From Aquimarina pacifica (GTDB lineage Bacteria; Bacteroidota; Bacteroidia; Flavobacteriales; Flavobacteriaceae): a stretch of DNA of 64,000 nt. Each line of letters starts with the position of its first letter. Position 1 is the stretch's first letter. Of the stretch, positions 47,001 to 56,943 are shown piece after piece. A program made the translations under genes and the position numbers. The DNA lies in assembly GCF_000520955.1 (NCBI RefSeq), contig NZ_JACC01000010.1:62001-126000 (forward strand). Direction: 5' to 3'. The notes beneath the pieces were generated by a model, which was not told the DNA's origin, did not search any database, and saw only the letters and a program-made list of their open reading frames with translations.

Positions 47001-47504
47001 CTACTTATAAAAGGTAGCGTCTTTGCGCAGTTGAGCCATTTTTATAGCAGCAATAGCAGCTTCTGTTCCTTTGTTTCCATGTTTTCCTCCGGATCGATCA
47101 ATTGATTGCTGTAGTGTATTATCCGTAAGAACACAAAAAATTACAGGAATATCACTTTGTATATTTAGGTCTTTAATACCTTGTGTTACGCCTTCGCATA
47201 CAAAATCAAAATGCTTAGTCTCTCCTTGTATTACAGACCCTACAGCAATAATAACATCGAGCATATCAAAAGACTCCTGCATTTTTTTACATCCGTAGAT
47301 CAGCTCAAAACTCCCGGGAACATTCCATCGTACAATATTTTCTTTTATTGCCCCACAATCTATAAATGCGTCAAACGCTCCTTGAAACAGGCCTTGAGTA
47401 ATCGTATCGTTCCATTCTGAAACAACAATCCCAAATCGAAAATCTTTCGCATTTGGGATTGTATTTTTGTCGTATGCCGATAAATTTTTATTTTCTGTAG
47501 CCAT
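47001..47504 (-). CDS. ribH: 6,7-dimethyl-8-ribityllumazine synthase
   Basis: 167 residues, typical size. Conserved boxes are FRFGIVVSEWNDTIT, RWNVPGSFELIYGCKK, AVGSVIQGETKHFDFVCEGV (binding and catalytic His region), IPVIFCVLTD and GNKGTEAAIAAI. It condenses the ribityl-uracil amine with dihydroxybutanone phosphate in riboflavin synthesis. It sits between the TPR protein gene and the small membrane protein gene. No FMN riboswitch is seen. Confidence 0.96.
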   Translation of the reverse strand: MATENKNLSAYDKNTIPNAKDFRFGIVVSEWNDTITQGLFQGAFDAFIDCGAIKENIVRWNVPGSFELIYGCKKMQESFDMLDVIIAVGSVIQGETKHFDFVCEGVTQGIKDLNIQSDIPVIFCVLTDNTLQQSIDRSGGKHGNKGTEAAIAAIKMAQLRKDATFYK

Positions 47505-47563
47505 TATATTTCTTACTATTTATGATACAGAGCAATAATAAGTATTTAAGCTCTAATCCAAAA

Positions 47564-48334
47564 CTATTGCATTGCATTTGCCTGACCCAAATGAACGTCT
47601 ACTTGATTTGCTTCTACACTTTTAGGAAATTCATTTTTAATTCTTTCTAAGTATGTAACAGCAATATCTGACTTCTTCAAAGAAATAGCTATAATTGCAG
47701 CTTTAAGTAAAAATTTTGGTGTTGTAAAATCATTTACTTTGGCCTTAGATGCTTTTTCATAGTAACCTAAAGCTTCATCTACCTGACCAAGTTGAGAAAA
47801 TGCATCTCCAATACCGCCTAATGCAAGAGGGCCTAACATTTCATCATCACTTTTAAAATCATCAAGATAATCTATTGCTTGTTGATATTTATTTGTATTA
47901 AGGTAAGAAAACCCTGCATAATAATTTGCAAGATTAGCTGCTTTAGTACCTCCATAATTTTCTATAATCTCTAAGAACCCGTACTTACCATCTCCACCAT
48001 TAAGAGCTAGTGTGTATAATGAATCTCGAACTGCAGAATTTCCGTTTACTGCATTCTCAAAATATTGTTGTGCTCTAAACATTTCATTCGCAGCTTCTTG
48101 CTCTTTGGGAGCCTGTATAAATTTCTGAAATGCAAGATACCCAAGTATAACTACTGCTATTACAGCTACTCCTCCTAGTATATATTTTTGATTCGCTGCA
48201 ACCCATTCTTCGGTTTTGGAAGCTCCTTCATCTAAGGTATTAAACACCTCAGCAGTTGTTGAGTTCTCTTCTGTAACCTCAACTTCTTCAACTTTATTTT
48301 TTGGTTTATATCCTCGTTTCTTGTACGTTGCCAT
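47564..48334 (-). CDS. Membrane-anchored tetratricopeptide protein, YfgM-like
   Basis: 256 residues. A charged cytosolic N-terminus (about 1-45) is followed by one membrane helix (YILGGVAVIAVVILGYLAF) and an external helical part with TPR-like repeats (ANYYAGFSYLNTNKYQQAIDYL, GGIGDAFSQLGQVDEALGYYEKA). This resembles the YfgM/tetratricopeptide ancillary Sec partner family, which helps release exported proteins; the assignment is by architecture. It leads the minus-strand run with ribH and mutL. Confidence 0.8.
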   Translation of the reverse strand: MATYKKRGYKPKNKVEEVEVTEENSTTAEVFNTLDEGASKTEEWVAANQKYILGGVAVIAVVILGYLAFQKFIQAPKEQEAANEMFRAQQYFENAVNGNSAVRDSLYTLALNGGDGKYGFLEIIENYGGTKAANLANYYAGFSYLNTNKYQQAIDYLDDFKSDDEMLGPLALGGIGDAFSQLGQVDEALGYYEKASKAKVNDFTTPKFLLKAAIIAISLKKSDIAVTYLERIKNEFPKSVEANQVDVHLGQANAMQ

Positions 48335-48353
48335 ATCTTTTCTTTAATGAAGG

Positions 48354-48361
48354 GCAAAAAT
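48354..48361 (-). promoter_or_regulatory. Predicted -7 element of the TPR/ribH/mutL run
   Basis: TATTTTTG on the minus strand matches TAnnTTTG exactly, 20 bp before the start at 48334. A TTG at the right upstream distance is missing. Confidence 0.4.
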
Positions 48362-48470
48362 AAAATTTTTATTCATAATTAAAAGGGAAAAGATTTGTTA
48401 TTTTTCAATAATTTGCACAGATTATTTATGAATTCCATTAACGCCATGACACATTGGTCATCAATATTTT

Positions 48471-49565
48471 ATGATTTTAAAATCGCTATCTTTATTAAAT
48501 TATAAAAATTTTGACACTATCAATTTTGATTTTGATGATAAGATAAACTGTCTTGTTGGAAACAATGGAGTCGGAAAAACCAACATTCTTGACGCCATCT
48601 ATCATTTATCTTTTGGCAAGAGTTATTTTAATCCTATTACGAGTCAAAATATAAAACATGCTACGGATTTCTTTGTCATAGATGGTCTTTATGAAAAAGA
48701 AAATAGAGAGGAAAAAGTGCTCATCAGTGCAAAAAGAGGTCAAAAAAAAGTTATCAAACGTAACGGAAAGGTATATGATAAATTTAGTGAACATATTGGA
48801 TTCCTTCCTTTGGTAATTATTTCTCCTGCGGATAGAGACCTTATTACAGAAGGTAGTGATACGCGTCGCAAATTTATTGATGGCGTAATTTCTCAAAGTG
48901 ATAACAACTATCTTTTACTGTTATTAAAATACTCAAAAACCTTATCCCAAAGAAATGCACTATTAAAGTATTTTGCAGCTAATAACACATTTGATCCAGA
49001 TACCTTAGAAATATACAATCAACAACTTCATGAATACGGAGAAGAAATTCATTTAAAGAGAACAGATTTCCTAAAAACTTTTACCCCAATATTTTTGAAT
49101 AGATATCAAGCTATTAGTTCTGGCCTTGAAAAAGTCGCTTTGACATATGAGAGTAAATTATCTGGTACAGATCTACTAACGCTGTTGAAACAAAATTTAG
49201 CAAAAGATAAAATGCTACAGTATACAAGCGTAGGGATACACAAAGACGATTTATCTTTTGAAATTGAAGGATACCCTATTAAAAAATTTGGTAGTCAAGG
49301 ACAACAAAAGTCATTCTTAATTGCACTAAAACTGGCACAATTTGATTTTATAAAAAAACAAAGCAAAGTAAACCCTATATTACTACTTGATGATATTTTT
49401 GATAAGTTAGACGAAAAGCGTGTTGAACATATTATTAAACTTGTTGACGATCAAAATTTCGGACAACTATTTATAAGTGACACGCATGCAGAAAGAACTG
49501 AGGAGGTCGTCAAAAAAATATCAAAATCTTATAAAATTATTCAATTAAAAAACTCACCAGAATGA
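48471..49565 (+). CDS. recF: DNA replication and repair protein RecF
   Basis: 364 residues, normal length. Walker A is GNNGVGKTN in the opening [13 protein letters not shown] context; the ABC signature is [11 protein letters not shown] and the Walker B is [12 protein letters not shown]. RecF loads RecA at single-strand gaps and helps restart replication. It is divergent from the TPR gene, with about 136 bp between starts. Its stop overlaps the next ATG by 4 bp (ATGA). Confidence 0.95.
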   Translation: MILKSLSLLNYKNFDTINFDFDDKINCLVGNNGVGKTNILDAIYHLSFGKSYFNPITSQNIKHATDFFVIDGLYEKENREEKVLISAKRGQKKVIKRNGKVYDKFSEHIGFLPLVIISPADRDLITEGSDTRRKFIDGVISQSDNNYLLLLLKYSKTLSQRNALLKYFAANNTFDPDTLEIYNQQLHEYGEEIHLKRTDFLKTFTPIFLNRYQAISSGLEKVALTYESKLSGTDLLTLLKQNLAKDKMLQYTSVGIHKDDLSFEIEGYPIKKFGSQGQQKSFLIALKLAQFDFIKKQSKVNPILLLDDIFDKLDEKRVEHIIKLVDDQNFGQLFISDTHAERTEEVVKKISKSYKIIQLKNSPE

Positions 49566-49975
49566 TAAAAAAGATAATTTATATTTTATTACTCGTTTTT
49601 ATTTCCTGTGCAAAACAGACTAAACTAGAAGACGCAAAAAATCTTAACGGGTATTGGGAGATAGAATATGTTATGCTATCAGACGGATCAAAGAAACAAT
49701 ACAATTTTAATAAGAGTGTTGATTTTTTTGAGATTAAAGACTCTATTGGTGTTCGTAAAAAAGTACAACCCCAACTTGACGGAAGTTTTATTATAAATAA
49801 TGACAGTAAAACATTCAGATTAAAAATAGAAAACGATAGTATCCGGATGTACTATAAAACAGAACAAGCTACCTGGAAAGAATCTTTAATTTCGTCGAAA
49901 GAAAACAAAATGGCTATAAAGAATGAAACAGGAAATATTTATTTTTACAAACGCTTCAAAAAAATCAAACTATAA
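49562..49975 (+). CDS. Small lipocalin-like lipoprotein
   Basis: 137 residues with lipoprotein signal (FISC, Cys 16). The mature part is beta-rich ([39 protein letters not shown]), suggesting a small lipocalin-like barrel. The family is unnamed; similar genes often stand between recF and the DUF721 gene in Flavobacteria (from memory). Start and stop overlap both neighbours (ATGA with recF, one base with the next), so the three are one operon. Confidence 0.75.
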   Translation: MIKKIIYILLLVFISCAKQTKLEDAKNLNGYWEIEYVMLSDGSKKQYNFNKSVDFFEIKDSIGVRKKVQPQLDGSFIINNDSKTFRLKIENDSIRMYYKTEQATWKESLISSKENKMAIKNETGNIYFYKRFKKIKL

Positions 49976-50271
49976 TGGCAAAACGTCATCAAGATGAACA
50001 GAGTCTTCAGGATATTTTAAAAAACTTTGTTTCTGACAATAACCTACAAAAAGGACTAGATAAAGTCGAAGTACGTGATGTATGGGAAAGCATCATGGGG
50101 CCCGCAATCACCAAATACACAAGGAACATAAGACTAGAAAGAGAAACATTATTTGTAGAACTCACCTCATCTGTACTGAGAGAAGAGTTAAGTTATGGAA
50201 AACAAAAAATTATTGATAACCTTAATAGTGAATTAGGTAAATCATTAATCAAAAAATTAGTCCTTAGGTGA
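49975..50271 (+). CDS. DUF721 (DciA-like) protein
   Basis: 98 residues. It shows the DUF721 core (KVEVRDVWESIMGPAITKYTRNIRLERETLFVELTSSVLREELSYGKQKIIDNLN). DciA-type proteins load or recruit the replicative helicase DnaB in many bacteria that lack DnaC; that role is inferred here. The start overlaps the preceding stop by one base. Its 3' end overlaps the convergent thioesterase gene by 15 bp. Confidence 0.85.
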   Translation: MAKRHQDEQSLQDILKNFVSDNNLQKGLDKVEVRDVWESIMGPAITKYTRNIRLERETLFVELTSSVLREELSYGKQKIIDNLNSELGKSLIKKLVLR

Positions 50272-50658
50272 AGATGACAACCTATCCTTTACGTATTCGA
50301 TTTTTGTTTTACCGTGAGGAGTTGGTTTTCCATGCTCATCGAGGTTAACCATTGTTATCTTATCAACTTTAATTATTGTTTTTCGAGTTAATTTGTTACG
50401 AACTTCACAAGTAAGTACAAGTGAAGATTTACCAAATTTTACTACATCAGTACCTATTTCTATAATATCACCCTGAACTGCCGAACTCACAAAATTGATT
50501 TCTGACATAAACTTTGTTACAACTCTCTTACTTTCTAATTGAATCACGGCATACAATGCTGCTTCTTCATCTATCCATTCTAACATTCTTCCTCCAAAAA
50601 GTGTGTTGTTTGGGTTAAGGTCTCCTGGTTTTACAAGTTTTCGTGTATGGTATCTCAT
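50257..50658 (-). CDS. Acyl-CoA thioesterase, hotdog fold
   Basis: 133 residues. The hotdog helix segment LNPNNTLFGGRMLEWIDEEAALYA and the later VTKFMSEINFVSSAVQGDIIEIGTDV match the YciA/BFIT-like acyl-CoA thioesterases. It hydrolyses acyl-CoA thioesters in the cytosol. The C-terminus is convergent with, and overlaps, the DUF721 gene by 15 bp. Confidence 0.9.
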   Translation of the reverse strand: MRYHTRKLVKPGDLNPNNTLFGGRMLEWIDEEAALYAVIQLESKRVVTKFMSEINFVSSAVQGDIIEIGTDVVKFGKSSLVLTCEVRNKLTRKTIIKVDKITMVNLDEHGKPTPHGKTKIEYVKDRLSSSPKD

Positions 50659-50919
50659 GGGGCTTTTTTTGTTTACCGCTAAATTATCAAAAAAACCCCA
50701 TATGGTTATTAATTTAAGACCTTCTTTAAAAGAATTATTATTTTATAATTTTAACCCTAAGAATATTCAAAAAACAAAAACTTTAATCAGAATTTATTGC
50801 AATTTTGATGTAAGATTACTTCTTATTTTTTTTACTAATAAGTAATGAGTACACCACATATTTATAAAAAACACCTAAAGCGAATACAAAGCAACCAATA
50901 AAGTAAAGTAACGAGAGTT

Positions 50920-51834
50920 TTATGGCACAAAAACTTCCTCACAGATCTCTACACCATCTAAACAATCAGGTGTGATTACCGTAAGACAAATTTCATTTGA
51001 CCCTCCATCAAGGTCTTTAGTTAGTGTATTGCCAACCAACAAAGCTGGTGCAATCACTACTCCATTAATAGAATAAATAAATTCATAATCATCTTCGACC
51101 TCAAAATCAGGAGAGAATATATACACATTCCCAGAAATTTGTTCTATGCCCAAACTCACATTGGGACAACCAGAACATGTATTCATAATTTCATAGAACT
51201 CATAATATGTTAATATTTCGGAAAATGCCACATCTGGCAATACGGATATACCAACGGGAAATTTAAAATTTGGAGAAGAGATACTTTGCAATGTATCAAG
51301 AAAAGTTATAAACCCATCTTGAGAATCAAAACTTATTTCTTGACCTGTTTCTTCTAGTAATACAATAGGTGTTTCAAGTTCAAAACATTGTCCGTAAAAC
51401 TGTTCAAAATTTTCTCTAAACGTAGTAAGTTCGCAAGCACTAAAAACATCAAGAAAAGAACGCTCTGTCTCAACAGAAATTCGAGTACCTCCTTCTAAGA
51501 TAATTTCTACAGGAAATTGTAAACCAGTAATATTAAAATTAGCACTTTGACTAGAAAGCACATCAACTAATCCTTGAAATGTAGTAATCTCTATACTCGA
51601 ACTTGTGTTATACCCCAATACTATTGGATATTGAAAAGAAAAACATAACGCATTCTCAGGAAGTGTAAAAACATCCGATTGTAAACTATTGAGTAAGGCA
51701 ACTATTGAAGTCGAAGAAGTAATATCGACCTCTTTATCATCTGTAAGAACACCATCATCATTGACACAAGAAGTTACTATGATGAATAGTGCTAACACAT
51801 AATTTCTATATACTATTTTGAATATATTCAACAT
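50920..51834 (-). CDS. Repeat-containing surface lipoprotein of unknown function
   Basis: 304 residues from ATG at 51834, lipoprotein signal with Cys 23 (VTSC) and an acidic stretch after it. Four related beta-rich units of about 35-50 residues run through the mature part; each has a P-I/V-x-I core followed by a Phe-rich helix (P at about 70, 108, 156 and 193). A C-terminal beta-sandwich-like section (about 222 on) holds several Cys pairs. It is probably an outer-surface binding protein. It is divergent from the FecI-type operon but 500 bp away from it. Confidence 0.68.
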   Translation of the reverse strand: MLNIFKIVYRNYVLALFIIVTSCVNDDGVLTDDKEVDITSSTSIVALLNSLQSDVFTLPENALCFSFQYPIVLGYNTSSSIEITTFQGLVDVLSSQSANFNITGLQFPVEIILEGGTRISVETERSFLDVFSACELTTFRENFEQFYGQCFELETPIVLLEETGQEISFDSQDGFITFLDTLQSISSPNFKFPVGISVLPDVAFSEILTYYEFYEIMNTCSGCPNVSLGIEQISGNVYIFSPDFEVEDDYEFIYSINGVVIAPALLVGNTLTKDLDGGSNEICLTVITPDCLDGVEICEEVFVP

Positions 51835-52355
51835 CAATTTGTTTTAAACCTATAACGCTTAAGAAAGCCAACACCCTACCTCTTAAAGCAACTACCATCA
51901 AAAATTGATTCTTAATTTTACATTAAGCGCGCAATTAGTTGATCAGAAAAGTAGAAAAAAATAAGCATACCCAAACTCAAAATATCAAAAAAAACGGTTT
52001 TACCGGTATAAAATGAAGGGCATTTATCTTATCCAGAGCATACCTAATATATAAGAAAACAGAGATCAGTACATTTTTATTGTAAAGAACTAATGCATTG
52101 CTGTATGTATAGAAATAGCTCTTAACAAAAAATTCCCCAAAAGCAATGACAAATACTTTTAGGGAATCCACCAAATTAATTTAACCAACTTAACTCACTT
52201 ATTTCTAAAAGGCAGATATAAACACACATTATAATTTACCTTCAATAATAAAACGCTTAATAAACTAAATACCCTACCCCCTACTTTCTTTTTTTTAATT
52301 TTTTGATAGCTTAAAAAAAAAATCTAGCTTTGAATATTCATATTGATACCCCAAA
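51835..52355. other. 521-bp intergenic region
   Basis: Separates the divergent lipoprotein and ECF sigma genes. It holds the sigma gene's promoter at 52303-52332. The rest is AT-rich, with no ORF that looks real. Confidence 0.5.
52303..52332 (+). promoter_or_regulatory. Predicted promoter of the ECF sigma factor operon
   Basis: TTG (52303-52305), a 19-bp spacer and TAGCTTTG (52325-52332) match the Bacteroidota housekeeping promoter exactly, giving a leader of about 18 nt to ATG at 52356. Confidence 0.7.
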
Positions 52356-52877
52356 ATGTCTGACAGTAAAAATTCTATATGCAACGAGCAAACTTTTGAT
52401 CACTTTTTCAAAAGTCATGCTACTCTTTTGAGAAACCACATGTATTATAAGTTTGGAGATCTAGAGCAAGCAGAAGATATTGTTCAGGATACATTTATAA
52501 AATTATGGAATAACTGCGCCAAGGTTCCTCTAGAGAAAGCAAAAAGTTACATATTTACGATTGCAACCAACCTTGGGATTAGTAATACACGTCACCAGAA
52601 AGTAAAATTTAAGTATAGAGACTACATAAAACATAGAAATACTGACATCAATAATGAATCTCCAGAATTTATTGCACTAGAGAATGAATATATGGAGATC
52701 TTAAAAAAGGCAATTGCAGATCTACCCGAAAGACAACGTGAGGTTTTCCTTTTAAGTAGAATCGACAAAAAAACATATCGAGAGATTGCAGAAATGTCAA
52801 ATGTATCAATAAAGGCCATAGAAAAACTAATGCACAAAGCTTTAGTGACGCTACGAAAAAAAATTGGAAATATTTAA
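52356..52877 (+). CDS. ECF-type RNA polymerase sigma factor (FecI-like)
   Basis: 173 residues. Region 2 (LRNHMYYKFGDLEQAEDIVQDTFIKLW) and region 4 with its helix-turn-helix (LPERQREVFLLSRIDKKTYREIAEMSNVSIKAIEKLMHKAL) are clear. It drives genes under control of the FecR-type anti-sigma encoded 57 bp downstream, and most likely the TonB receptor that follows. It is itself preceded by a strong housekeeping promoter. Confidence 0.95.
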   Translation: MSDSKNSICNEQTFDHFFKSHATLLRNHMYYKFGDLEQAEDIVQDTFIKLWNNCAKVPLEKAKSYIFTIATNLGISNTRHQKVKFKYRDYIKHRNTDINNESPEFIALENEYMEILKKAIADLPERQREVFLLSRIDKKTYREIAEMSNVSIKAIEKLMHKALVTLRKKIGNI

Positions 52878-52934
52878 CATATTAAAGGTAGGGTAATTAA
52901 CACATAAAACGTTCACTTATATATAACAAGGTAT

Positions 52935-53843
52935 ATGTTAAGTAATAAAGAAGATGATATATTCTTATCCAGATGGATAAACGAAGAACTTTCTGAAGAA
53001 GAACTTTCTGAGTTTAAATCACATCCCGAATATGAATATTTTACAAAAATTAAACAGGGCACAGACTCTTTAGTTATCAGAGAATATGATATCGAAAACG
53101 CTCTATCTCGTATTAAATCAACTCGGGTTAATAATACCTCTAAAAAAAGGAGTATTATTAAACTTGTACCTTATTTTGCAGCCGCCGCATCTATTGCCAT
53201 TATTATTGGTCTTTTTCTATATCAAATGGACACATCTTTTGCTACCAACTACGGAAAACAGCAAATAGTAGTATTACCTGACGGATCAGAAATGATTCTA
53301 AACGCTAAATCTGAGGCAAGCTTTAATAAAAATGAATGGAAGGAACATAGAACTGTTTCTCTGAATGGAGAAGCATATTTTAAAGTAAAAAAAGGAAGTA
53401 AATTTACAGTAAAAACAAAAAACGGAACCATTACTGTACTAGGAACTCAGTTTAATGTGCAATCGCAAAATAAGTTCTTTGAAGTTACCTGCTACGAAGG
53501 AAAAGTAAGAGTTAACAATGACACCATAGAAGAAGTTCTAACCAAAGGAAAAGGTTATCGAAATATAGAGAAGCGTGCACCCGAACGATGGTCTTTTGAA
53601 TCTCAGAAACCCTCATGGCTTACCAAAACTAGTTCTTTTAAAAGCACACCTATAGAATATGTTTTCAAGGAATTAGAAGAACAATATCAAATAAAGATAA
53701 TTACAAATAATATAGATCTTAAAACTATATATACAGGATCTTTTCCTAATACGAATAAAAAAGTCGCTCTTACAACAGTTTTTAGTACTTTAGGCATGAC
53801 CTATAAGCTATCTGATGATAGCAAAACTGTAGTAGTAGAATAG
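52935..53843 (+). CDS. FecR-type transmembrane anti-sigma regulator
   Basis: 302 residues. A cytosolic N-terminal part (1-70) with a FecR-like N-terminus precedes one membrane helix (about 75-95, LVPYFAAAASIAIIIGLFLY). The periplasmic FecR domain reads QQIVVLPDGSEMILNAKSEASF and VSLNGEAYFKVKKGSKFTV; a C-terminal DUF4974-like section (STPIEYVFKELEEQYQIKI) follows. It relays the state of the TonB receptor's signalling domain to the sigma factor. It sits between the two partners. Confidence 0.93.
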   Translation: MLSNKEDDIFLSRWINEELSEEELSEFKSHPEYEYFTKIKQGTDSLVIREYDIENALSRIKSTRVNNTSKKRSIIKLVPYFAAAASIAIIIGLFLYQMDTSFATNYGKQQIVVLPDGSEMILNAKSEASFNKNEWKEHRTVSLNGEAYFKVKKGSKFTVKTKNGTITVLGTQFNVQSQNKFFEVTCYEGKVRVNNDTIEEVLTKGKGYRNIEKRAPERWSFESQKPSWLTKTSSFKSTPIEYVFKELEEQYQIKIITNNIDLKTIYTGSFPNTNKKVALTTVFSTLGMTYKLSDDSKTVVVE

Positions 53844-53849
53844 CAAACA

Positions 53850-56402
53850 ATGACCAGATTTTTAGGCGTATATCTTTTTTTATGGAGTATTCTTGCTTCT
53901 TCTCAAGAAGAAGCACAGTCTATTATACTAAAAAATGAACAACTTAGATCGGCCATAACCCATATAGAAACATTATATGATGTAAAATTCTCTTACATTG
54001 ACGAAATAATTGACAATAAAAAGGTATCTCTTACAATACCGCCTCAAGGTCTTATTGAAAATATTCTTATTGAATTACAAAACCAGACGCGATTAAAATT
54101 TACCATTACAGGTGATGATTATATAACAATTAGTCCTTTCAAAAAAAAGGATGTAACAACAGCTTGCGGATACATTTTTGATGAAAAAAAAATACCTTTA
54201 TCAAATATTCAAATATTCTTTAAGACAAATCGTACAAGCATAAAAACAGATGAAACAGGGTATTTTGAAACTGACTTAGCTCCCTATAATTCTGTCGTTT
54301 TAATTAGTGCTCCGGGGTTTCGTCAAAAAGTACTAAAGAGCCGAGATTTTCAAACAAAAAAATGTACTGAAATATATCTTACAAATACTCAAGAAGAGAT
54401 TCTCGATGAAGTTATCATACAAGAGTATCTTATCAAAGGAATTACTCAAAACAAAAAGATTATTCATATCGACCTAAAGGATATAGAAATCCTTCCGGGA
54501 CAAACAGAACCTGACATTCTACAGAGTGTGCAATTAACACCTGGAGTTAACAACCCCTTTGAAACAGCTTCTGGGCTATACGTAAGGGGAAGTTCACCAA
54601 ACCAAAACCTTATATTATGGAACGGTATTAAAACCTATAAGCAAGGTCATTTCTTCGGAATGCTATCTGCGTTTAATCCCTATGTGGTAAAAGAAGTCGA
54701 ATTTTCTAAAAGTGGTGTAAGCGCCAAATATGGAGATCGCATCGGGGGTGTTGTTTCTATACAATCAGAAAACGAAGTACCTAATAAATTTACAGGTGGC
54801 GCTGGTTTTAATATGATAAACGCAGATATTGTCACAAGCATACCCATCATACAGGATAAAGTTTCCTTTCAGGTATCAGCAAGAAGATCGTTTGCAGACC
54901 TACTCAACACCTTTACATATGATCAATTATCAGAACGTGTTTTTCAGAATACCAAAATCACAGACTCAGCTGTATTTCCAAATAATACCAATACTTTTTA
55001 TTACGCCGATTATAATGCAAATTTATTGATTAAACCCTCTAGTTCGAATACCATCGAAATTAATACGATTTACGGAAAAAATGACCTTGATTTCAGAAGA
55101 AGTGATACTGTAGATTCATTTAATGATGAATTAGTAACAGAAAATGAAGGGTATAACATAAATTGGAAACATTCATATAATCAGAATGTTTCTCAAAATG
55201 TAAGCGGATATTACACAAGATACTTATTAGATTACAACTTCGTTACTATAAAATCTGAAGATATTATAGAAGTTGAGAGCAAACAAAACCGAATCAAAGA
55301 CTTCGGTGGCAACTATAATATAGATTATCAATTATCCGAATATCAAAATATATCAGGAGGATATCAATTTTCGAACAATACAATTAAATATAACTTTTCT
55401 TCTATCACTCCTGACTACGAGTTAATTTTGGATCAAGACAATCGCAGTCTCAATACACACGCAGGTTACGTCGAATATAAATTTGATAAACCAACGAGTT
55501 TTAACACCGCTGTAGGAGTACGAATAAATCACTATACAGAAATAAACAAAACTTCTATAGAACCTAGGTTATTTATACAGAAAAATCTAAGTAAAAGCTG
55601 GAAGATCAACGCAAGTGGAGAGTTTCGAAGTCAGGCAGTAAGTCAAATTCAGGAATCTGTTGTGAGTGATCTATCCTTAGAAAACAAAGTATGGACATTA
55701 GCTAATACTGATAAGTTTCCTTTGACTACTTCCTATCAGTTTACCTTCGGAAATAGTATTAAAAAAAACAATTGGTACATCGACATTGATAGTTATTATA
55801 AAAAAATAGATAACATTACTACGCTTACTGCAGGTTTTATAAACCCCATCGACAATACATATCACAATGGTGAAAGTACTGTGTTTGGAGCTGATGTCTT
55901 CATTAAAAAAAGAATTAAGAATTACAAAACTTGGGTGAGCTACTCATACATAGATACACGCAATATATTTGAGGGTATTAATGACAACCAATCTTTCCCA
56001 GGAAATTGGAATATTGAGCATACTGTGAAATGGTCTCACTTTTACAAGATCAATACATTTCAGTTTTCTTTGGGCTGGATATGGCATACAGGAAAGTCAT
56101 TCACTAATATTTCTGGAGTTGATGATTCTGGTGAAATAATTGTTTTAGAATTTGATAAAATAAATAGTAACAATTTACCTGTTTACCACAGACTCGACTT
56201 TTCTGCAATTTATGATTTTAGGTTTAAACTTAATTCGAAGATAAAATACCGTCTTGGATTCTCCTTAATAAATATTTACAATAGAAAAAACATATTAAAC
56301 AAAGAGTTTAGAACCACAAACACATTAAGCAATAGACTAATCAACAATGACATACAATCCTTAGGCATCAACCCTAACCTAAGTTTTAGAGTGTTTTGGT
56401 AA
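53850..56402 (+). CDS. TonB-dependent receptor with STN signalling domain
   Basis: 850 residues with a signal peptide (cleavage near ILASSQ, residue 19). Domains in order: STN (secretin/TonB N-terminal, about 25-95, YDVKFSYIDEIIDNKKVSLTI), a carboxypeptidase-like regulatory domain (about 105-180), plug (IQ-rich from about 225; LYVRGSSPNQNLILWNGIKTY, YGDRIGGVVSIQSE) and a 22-stranded barrel ending LSFRVFW. The STN lets it signal through the adjacent FecR. No SusD-like lipoprotein partner or TonB gene is next to it. The substrate (iron chelate, vitamin or glycan) is unknown. Confidence 0.93.
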   Translation: MTRFLGVYLFLWSILASSQEEAQSIILKNEQLRSAITHIETLYDVKFSYIDEIIDNKKVSLTIPPQGLIENILIELQNQTRLKFTITGDDYITISPFKKKDVTTACGYIFDEKKIPLSNIQIFFKTNRTSIKTDETGYFETDLAPYNSVVLISAPGFRQKVLKSRDFQTKKCTEIYLTNTQEEILDEVIIQEYLIKGITQNKKIIHIDLKDIEILPGQTEPDILQSVQLTPGVNNPFETASGLYVRGSSPNQNLILWNGIKTYKQGHFFGMLSAFNPYVVKEVEFSKSGVSAKYGDRIGGVVSIQSENEVPNKFTGGAGFNMINADIVTSIPIIQDKVSFQVSARRSFADLLNTFTYDQLSERVFQNTKITDSAVFPNNTNTFYYADYNANLLIKPSSSNTIEINTIYGKNDLDFRRSDTVDSFNDELVTENEGYNINWKHSYNQNVSQNVSGYYTRYLLDYNFVTIKSEDIIEVESKQNRIKDFGGNYNIDYQLSEYQNISGGYQFSNNTIKYNFSSITPDYELILDQDNRSLNTHAGYVEYKFDKPTSFNTAVGVRINHYTEINKTSIEPRLFIQKNLSKSWKINASGEFRSQAVSQIQESVVSDLSLENKVWTLANTDKFPLTTSYQFTFGNSIKKNNWYIDIDSYYKKIDNITTLTAGFINPIDNTYHNGESTVFGADVFIKKRIKNYKTWVSYSYIDTRNIFEGINDNQSFPGNWNIEHTVKWSHFYKINTFQFSLGWIWHTGKSFTNISGVDDSGEIIVLEFDKINSNNLPVYHRLDFSAIYDFRFKLNSKIKYRLGFSLINIYNRKNILNKEFRTTNTLSNRLINNDIQSLGINPNLSFRVFW

Positions 56403-56468
56403 GAGCTTCTAGACGAATCAATAACATTTTGTGTAATATTATTTTAGGACAAGACACAACAATTAAAT

Positions 56469-56503
56469 AAAAAACCATTTCAAAAAATTTGAAATGGTTT
56501 TTT
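56469..56503. terminator. Bidirectional terminator between the TonB receptor and ndk
   Basis: Sixteen-base arms (56469-56484 and 56488-56503) are exact complements around a 3-nt loop, with A-runs and T-runs on either side, serving both convergent genes. Confidence 0.8.
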
Positions 56504-56523
56504 ATAATCAATATATTCTTTTT

Positions 56524-56943
56524 CTAGAACTGCTCTCTACCAGAAAAATGGAAATTACTTTCGATTGCAGCATTCTCATCACTATCACTACCATGCACTG
56601 CATTTTCGCTAATCGAAGTTGCGAACTTCTTACGAATTGTTCCTTCTGCTGCTTCTTCTGGATTTGTTGCACCGATTAAAGTTCTAAAGTCTTCGACCGC
56701 ATTTTCTTTTTCAAGAATAGCTGCAACAATAGGACCACTTGTCATATATTCTACAAGATCACCATAAAAAGGACGCTCACTATGCACCTCATAAAAAGCT
56801 TTTGCATCATCCGTTGTAAGTTGCGTTAATTTCATTCCTACAATTCTGAATCCAGAAGCTGTGATTTGTTCAAGAATTGCCCCGATGTACCCTTTTCTTA
56901 CCGCATCAGGTTTTAGCATTGTAAAAGTTCTGTTTGTTGCCAT
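56524..56943 (-). CDS. ndk: Nucleoside diphosphate kinase
   Basis: 139 residues, the bacterial size. It opens [16 protein letters not shown]; the phospho-acceptor is H117 in [10 protein letters not shown]. It exchanges the terminal phosphate between NTPs and NDPs. A good promoter lies about 100 bp upstream, with a short hairpin in the predicted leader. Confidence 0.97.
   Translation of the reverse strand: MATNRTFTMLKPDAVRKGYIGAILEQITASGFRIVGMKLTQLTTDDAKAFYEVHSERPFYGDLVEYMTSGPIVAAILEKENAVEDFRTLIGATNPEEAAEGTIRKKFATSISENAVHGSDSDENAAIESNFHFSGREQF

Noticed and set aside
51977..52174. 65-codon minus-strand frame in the lipoprotein/sigma spacer
   Set aside because: Low-complexity hydrophobic sequence with no homology signal and no promoter.
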